Origin: Enoplosus armatus
Taxonomy: Eukaryota; Chordata; Actinopteri; Centrarchiformes; Enoplosidae
Direction of reading: 5' to 3'
Assembly (NCBI RefSeq): GCF_043641665.1
Contig: NC_092188.1
Coordinates: 15,831,704 to 15,895,703, forward strand
Length of the DNA stretch: 64,000 nt
Made by a program: the position numbers and the translations under genes. The notes beneath the pieces were generated by a model that saw only the letters and a list, made by a program, of their open reading frames with translations, had not been told where the DNA came from and did not search any database. This document shows positions 61,301 to 64,000 of the stretch, piece by piece; the stretch's first letter is position 1, and every line of letters starts with the position of its first letter.

Positions 61301-63039
61301 CTGGTCGAGAAACATCACTTGTAGCACACTTATTGATTATGGAATACAACAGGATTTTGTTTGTCTATAACCAAACCAACCAGCCTACCAGACGGTTATA
61401 AAGGGCAGAAGTATATAGTAACGGTTGTTGATACTTTCCAGACATGTGACAATGACTGATTGCACACAGCATTTAAGAATGTACTCAGTTCCACCTAATA
61501 CTTGATGTGTTTAAATCACAAATCCCAACACATTTTAGTGCTGTAACATTTCATAATCCATCATAAAGTCTAACATTTTGTCTCCATCACATAGCTTTAT
61601 CCCCGATGTTTATGTGGATTTCCCTTTGAAGACCTATGAAGACCAACACTTACCTGTGCACATTGTTGATGTCAGCTTTGATGATGATCAAGTAGCTGGC
61701 AACCACCACTGTCAGGATGTGAGCCGAGTACCTGCAGAAAAGGACACACACTATCAGAAAATGTACATCATTACTATCATTTGAATAATAAAACTGAAGA
61801 GGGCTGCATGTCTGTGATATGATACAGTGTGTGTCAGGCCAGCCAAGACATGTTTCCATGGAAACCTGTCATTCATGGGTCAAATGCCACCACAAACACT
61901 TCTCTTGTGTATCTCCTTTCTGTGCACTCTTATTGCCAACAGTCCTTCTGTAATTATAAGCCTGTGACGCTGCTAACATTCAGCACTGGACCCTGCACAC
62001 TGCACATCAGAGCATATTGCATATTTTCAAGAAAGAAAAAATGAAGAGGTGCAGCATCACATGAGAAAAACTGAATGGAGTACTGTGTGAGCATGTCTCT
62101 GACAGTTTCATACAGTACCATCCAAAGCAGAAGATGAGAAAGGCAATGCCAAGGAGAGTGGCCACAGCGTGCCTGACCAGGGGATTGGCATGGCTAGGAC
62201 TGAGGTAGAGGCGAAACCAGAAGGCAGCAGCCAGGGCAAACAGCTGGCACGCCAAAAAATTCACCTGTGTGATAGAGACAGGGATTAGGATGGGTGTTTA
62301 CACATGCTCAGAAACATTCAACAAAATAAACTCATTCTCCTATGGGGACGTATTGTGACACCATGATGCAAGTGTAGCCAAGGCTTATGTTATACTTATG
62401 AATATTATATAATTACAACACAGAGGCTGTGTGGCCATGACTGAAATAGCAAACCTTTACTGCTCCCAACATTGACAAAAACAACACATGACAGAACACA
62501 ACATTCCTTACCCTTCACAATGAAATCCCCAAACCTATACACTGAATTACGACCCACTAGAAGTGACCCAGATTCTTCAGAGCACCTCGCCCCCTTTATC
62601 CCCATTTGCTTCATCATCCTCAGTGGTATCATATCAATTCTCAAAGGTTGTATAGTTTTGTTGTGATATTTGTGAAGCAGACAAATAAAATACCTGGCTG
62701 TAAATGTTAAGTAGCCTAATTTCTAAACTTTGGCATGCAAGTCACTTTCTGATGCCATTTTGGCCTCTTATCTATACCATTAATGTTAATGAGCTGCAAT
62801 GTGGGCGTCAATGACTGTTGGGAAATCACTGCACGTCTCTCTAACAAGTGACACACCGCTGATGGACAGACTTTATATTAATAACACAACGTAACTTGCA
62901 AAATGCTGTGTAACGAACACCTGGGTTGTGATTCATAAGATACTCTTACCTGATCAAGAGGAAAGCCCAAGTATTCACTGACAGGCAGCAGCCACTTGGA
63001 TCCAGTGGTATTAGATGCGGTGTCCGCGCGCTCGTCCAT
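53148..63039 (-). CDS. mboat1: mboat1, lysophospholipid acyltransferase 1 (MBOAT family)
   Basis: MBOAT1 is a multi-pass ER enzyme that moves acyl groups, preferring oleoyl-CoA, onto lysophosphatidylserine and lysophosphatidylethanolamine (Lands cycle). It has also been tied to ferroptosis resistance. Thirteen minus-strand exons run from the ATG at 63039 to TGA at 53148 and join in frame to 512 residues (human 495). Landmarks: LPVSEYLGFPLDQVNFLACQ (residues 18-37); hydrophobic segments spread over the protein; RPSLIEYLSYNLNFLSVLVG with GPCNNYKDYI; ARPKFYFAWTLADAVNNAAG; FIDNWNI, holding the active-site Asn (348 or 350); and TFILSALWHGVYPGYYF with the catalytic His381. GPCNNYKDYI, SALWHGVYPGYYFTF and LAVEPT fit MBOAT1 better than MBOAT2. 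The C-terminal tail is Ser-rich and poorly conserved. It converges on tmem65. Confidence 0.94.
53427..53458. repeat. (AAT)n microsatellite
   Basis: Trinucleotide run in the last mboat1 intron (53326-54150), which is otherwise featureless. Confidence 0.95.
54151..54302 (-). CDS. mboat1: mboat1 exon 12
   Basis: IRKSVRHYFLGFRGLKLGYD, ILTWAATQLAICYTVMPFLL, LAVEPTLVYY: late membrane segments, close to human RNNYRHYFLSSRALK and TQLAVSYTVAPFVMLAVEPT. Donor GTACGT. Confidence 0.95.
54572..54704 (-). CDS. mboat1: mboat1 exon 11, catalytic His
   Basis: VCYDRAPKHRLALTFILSAL then WHGVYPGYYFTF. His381 is the invariant MBOAT residue within a hydrophobic segment. Donor GTGAGT. Confidence 0.95.
54813..54877 (-). 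CDS. mboat1: mboat1 exon 10, active-site Asn
   Basis: TATSFKTFIDNWNIRTGIWL then K. The DNWN motif carries the conserved MBOAT Asn. Donor GTAAGT. Confidence 0.94.
55030..55133 (-). CDS. mboat1: mboat1 exon 9
   Basis: ADAVNNAAGYGFLGMDETGK then PSWDLICNLNILGIE; human ADAVNNAAGFGFSGVDKNGN and CWDLLSNLNIWKIE. Donor GTACCC. Confidence 0.94.
55196..55300 (+). mobile_element. LINE/SINE 3' tail with TTGAA repeats
   Basis: TTGTGATTTGGCGCTATATA followed by AATAAAATTGAATTGAA copies is a tail seen very often in teleost genomes, usually as 5'-truncated L2-like LINE or related SINE ends. It fills much of the short intron between mboat1 exons 8 and 9. Family name from memory. Confidence 0.55.
55383..55575 (-). 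CDS. mboat1: mboat1 exon 8
   Basis: NAVCWKLLVCCGCMLFFLTV (membrane segment), the DPHFVSHAPF loop, and ARPKFYFAWTL. 64 codons plus one base, donor GTGAGC. Confidence 0.94.
55904..56096 (-). CDS. mboat1: mboat1 exon 7
   Basis: VRPSLIEYLSYNLNFLSVLV, GPCNNYKDYIDFIAGRHI, then a variable basic loop and PDPSPL. The GPCNNYKDYI motif points to MBOAT1 rather than MBOAT2. Confidence 0.95.
56097..57142 (-). other. mboat1: mboat1 intron 6
   Basis: AT-rich intron with an inverted repeat at 56235-56273. No gene seen. Confidence 0.85.
57143..57197 (-). CDS. mboat1: mboat1 exon 6
   Basis: GMCKKSEQLTPEQKLLAV: the basic/acidic cytosolic loop before the conserved PSLIEYLSY helix. Donor GTAAGT. Confidence 0.9.
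57465..57520 (-). CDS. mboat1: mboat1 exon 5
   Basis: PLMIVTQKITTLAFHLHD, near-identical to human PLMIVTQKITTLAFQVHD. Donor GTAAAG. Confidence 0.94.
57521..59924 (-). other. mboat1: mboat1 intron 4
   Basis: 2.4 kb intron. A CT-CA microsatellite lies at 58296-58329. Long overlapping frames exist on both strands near 58.1-58.7 kb but lack any family resemblance. Confidence 0.85.
58296..58329. repeat. compound (CT)n-(CA)n repeat
   Basis: CT run 58296-58312 followed by CA run to 58329. Confidence 0.94.
59925..60020 (-). CDS. mboat1: mboat1 exon 4
   Basis: YSMVIAMGYLTACQVSRVFI then FNYGILSTDFS, matching human MGYLTICHISRIYIF and YGILTTDFSG. Donor GTAAGG. Confidence 0.94.
60021..61653 (-). other. 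mboat1: mboat1 intron 3
   Basis: AT-rich intron with short CA runs; nothing recognised. Confidence 0.85.
61654..61731 (-). CDS. mboat1: mboat1 exon 3
   Basis: YSAHILTVVVASYLIIIKAD then INNVHR; a membrane segment aligned with human YSVHLFVLVLMCYAIMV. Donor GTAAGT. Confidence 0.93.
62119..62264 (-). CDS. mboat1: mboat1 exon 2
   Basis: VNFLACQLFALAAAFWFRLY and VRHAVATLLGIAFLIFCFG: first two membrane segments. Trp79 is split across the junction; donor GTACTG. Confidence 0.95.
62265..62949 (-). other. mboat1: mboat1 intron 1
   Basis: Short first intron, no recognisable element. Confidence 0.85.
62950..63039 (-). CDS. mboat1: mboat1 exon 1
   Basis: MDERADTASNTTGSKWLLPV to PLDQ, 30 codons, donor GTAAGA. 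The start matches the MBOAT1/2 layout of a short polar N-terminus before LPVSEYLG. Confidence 0.94.
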
Positions 63040-63739
63040 CCTACGTAGTTTTCTTGCCGCGACGCCTCAGTGTTCCCGGTTTGTCTTTTTCCTTCTTTTT
63101 TAGCTAACTACTTGCTATTTTCTGTGAATGAAATACATTGTTTTCCCGAAAGGCCCCGTGACAAGTCAAACCAGTCCACAGTATGATAGACCAGACATAG
63201 CACTCCCAACTCTCCCAAATCTCCCTCCTCCTCCTCCTCCTCTTCGGCCTCAGTACCAGTCAAGTCTCAATAGAGACAGAAATAGCTATTCCGGCCATTG
63301 CTTCCAAAATAAAAGTCAATAGAAACCAGGTTTTATAGCATTGCACTACAAACAGAAAACAAGTTACGATGTGATCTGTCTGTAAGGAGAAACCTGTTCT
63401 ATAATCTTGTTTCCCCCGACAATGTACTCGCAGACCTGCCCCTATGATAGGCGACATTTTAATTTAAATAACTCACTAATTTCAATATATAATTTCGATT
63501 TTGTTTAGGTATACAAATTCCTGCCTTTTTTGTAAAAACAAACAAACTGAAATGTTAGTCAGTGTTATATGTTATGTTCAAAGAGAAACTTGTGCGTAAT
63601 GTCTATAACATTTAGCTATGGTATTGCAATATGTATATGTAATGAAATATGTAAAAAAAAAAAAAAAAAAACGTATGAAAGCCATTTCACCTTACTTCCG
63701 GTGTTATTCAGGGTTTCAAGCTTGGCGCAACATGAGTTG
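63040..63739. promoter_or_regulatory. likely two-way promoter region
   Basis: Upstream of the mboat1 start on one side. On the other side ACTTCCGGT (63694-63702), a strong ETS/GABPA-type site typical near transcription starts, lies some 40 bases before a candidate first coding exon on the + strand. It also includes a CTC-rich tract (63221-63245) and an A-run (63653-63671). Confidence 0.4.
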
Positions 63740-63803
63740 ATGTCTAAAATGAATATTTTGTTAGGGAGTCTTGGTGGCAAAAAATACTTACTGAATGTGA
63801 ACA
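63740..63803 (+). CDS. candidate first exon of an unidentified + strand gene (partial)
   Basis: ATG followed by MSKMNILLGSLGGKKYLLNV and Asn, then a consensus donor ACA/GTAAGT at 63804. A second in-frame ATG is at 63749. The ETS site just upstream supports a real start. I do not recognise the 21-residue peptide, and the rest of the gene would lie beyond the window. Confidence 0.3.
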
Positions 63804-64000
63804 GTAAGTGTTTGAATAGGTTATTCAAAGACTGAAGACTGAAAAACCTCTAGTACTCTGTGGCAATGTTTGTGTACAACTAGTAGTAGTACAAGTAGTG
63901 AGAAATTGTCACTTTGTGAATGAAAATGGATGACAAGACACGTCCTGCTTTGTTATAGTTTAGATGTGAGGTAGCCCAATTTTTTTTACATGAATGAATT
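63804..64000 (+). other. end of window, possible intron
   Basis: If the candidate exon is real this is its first intron. Nothing else seen. Confidence 0.25.

Noticed and set aside
1..64000. CRISPR arrays, phage, integrase, operons or another novel prokaryotic-type system
   Set aside because: The window is vertebrate nuclear DNA with spliced genes; the only regular repeats are microsatellites and one 20-base tandem.

Overview
The window is nuclear DNA from a bony fish, most likely a percomorph teleost. Three vertebrate genes are split by GT-AG introns. The non-coding DNA is AT-rich, full of (CA)n/(GT)n microsatellites, and carries short repeats typical of teleost introns. I see no bacterial, viral or CRISPR features. 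Three genes can be read exon by exon, and every predicted junction keeps frame. Family assignments come from recognising the proteins; no database search was run.

1-10173 (+): the 3' part of mtss1, an I-BAR and WH2 actin/membrane scaffold. Ten coding exons (2985-10173) encode the last IMD helix, the Ser-rich and Pro-rich middle and the C-terminal WH2 motif. The earlier exons lie upstream of the window. A 3' UTR follows, then an intergenic stretch with a near-perfect CTCF motif at 13662-13674.

14390-47475 (+): complete tmem65, a mitochondrial inner-membrane protein. A CpG-dense promoter precedes exon 1. Seven coding exons (15090-45253) encode 254 residues, with a 13.4 kb first intron. The 3' UTR probably ends at the AATAAA at 47453. 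Introns and 3' UTR hold microsatellites, a tRNA-like SINE head, a long inverted repeat, a possible antisense terminal exon, and CTCF-like motifs in the opposite orientation to the 13.66 kb site.

47480-53147: intergenic DNA with microsatellites, a degenerate dispersed repeat and the probable mboat1 3' UTR.

53148-63039 (-): complete mboat1, an ER lysophospholipid acyltransferase. Thirteen coding exons encode 512 residues and include the MBOAT Asn and His active-site regions. Upstream, 63040-64000 looks like a two-way promoter: an ETS motif and a short candidate first exon on the + strand point to another gene leaving the window rightward.

The three proteins act in unrelated places (cortical actin/membrane, mitochondria, ER lipid remodelling), so the grouping is positional. 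mtss1 and tmem65 are near each other on human 8q24.13, but the four human genes between them are absent here. MBOAT1 is on a different human chromosome, so this arrangement differs from human.
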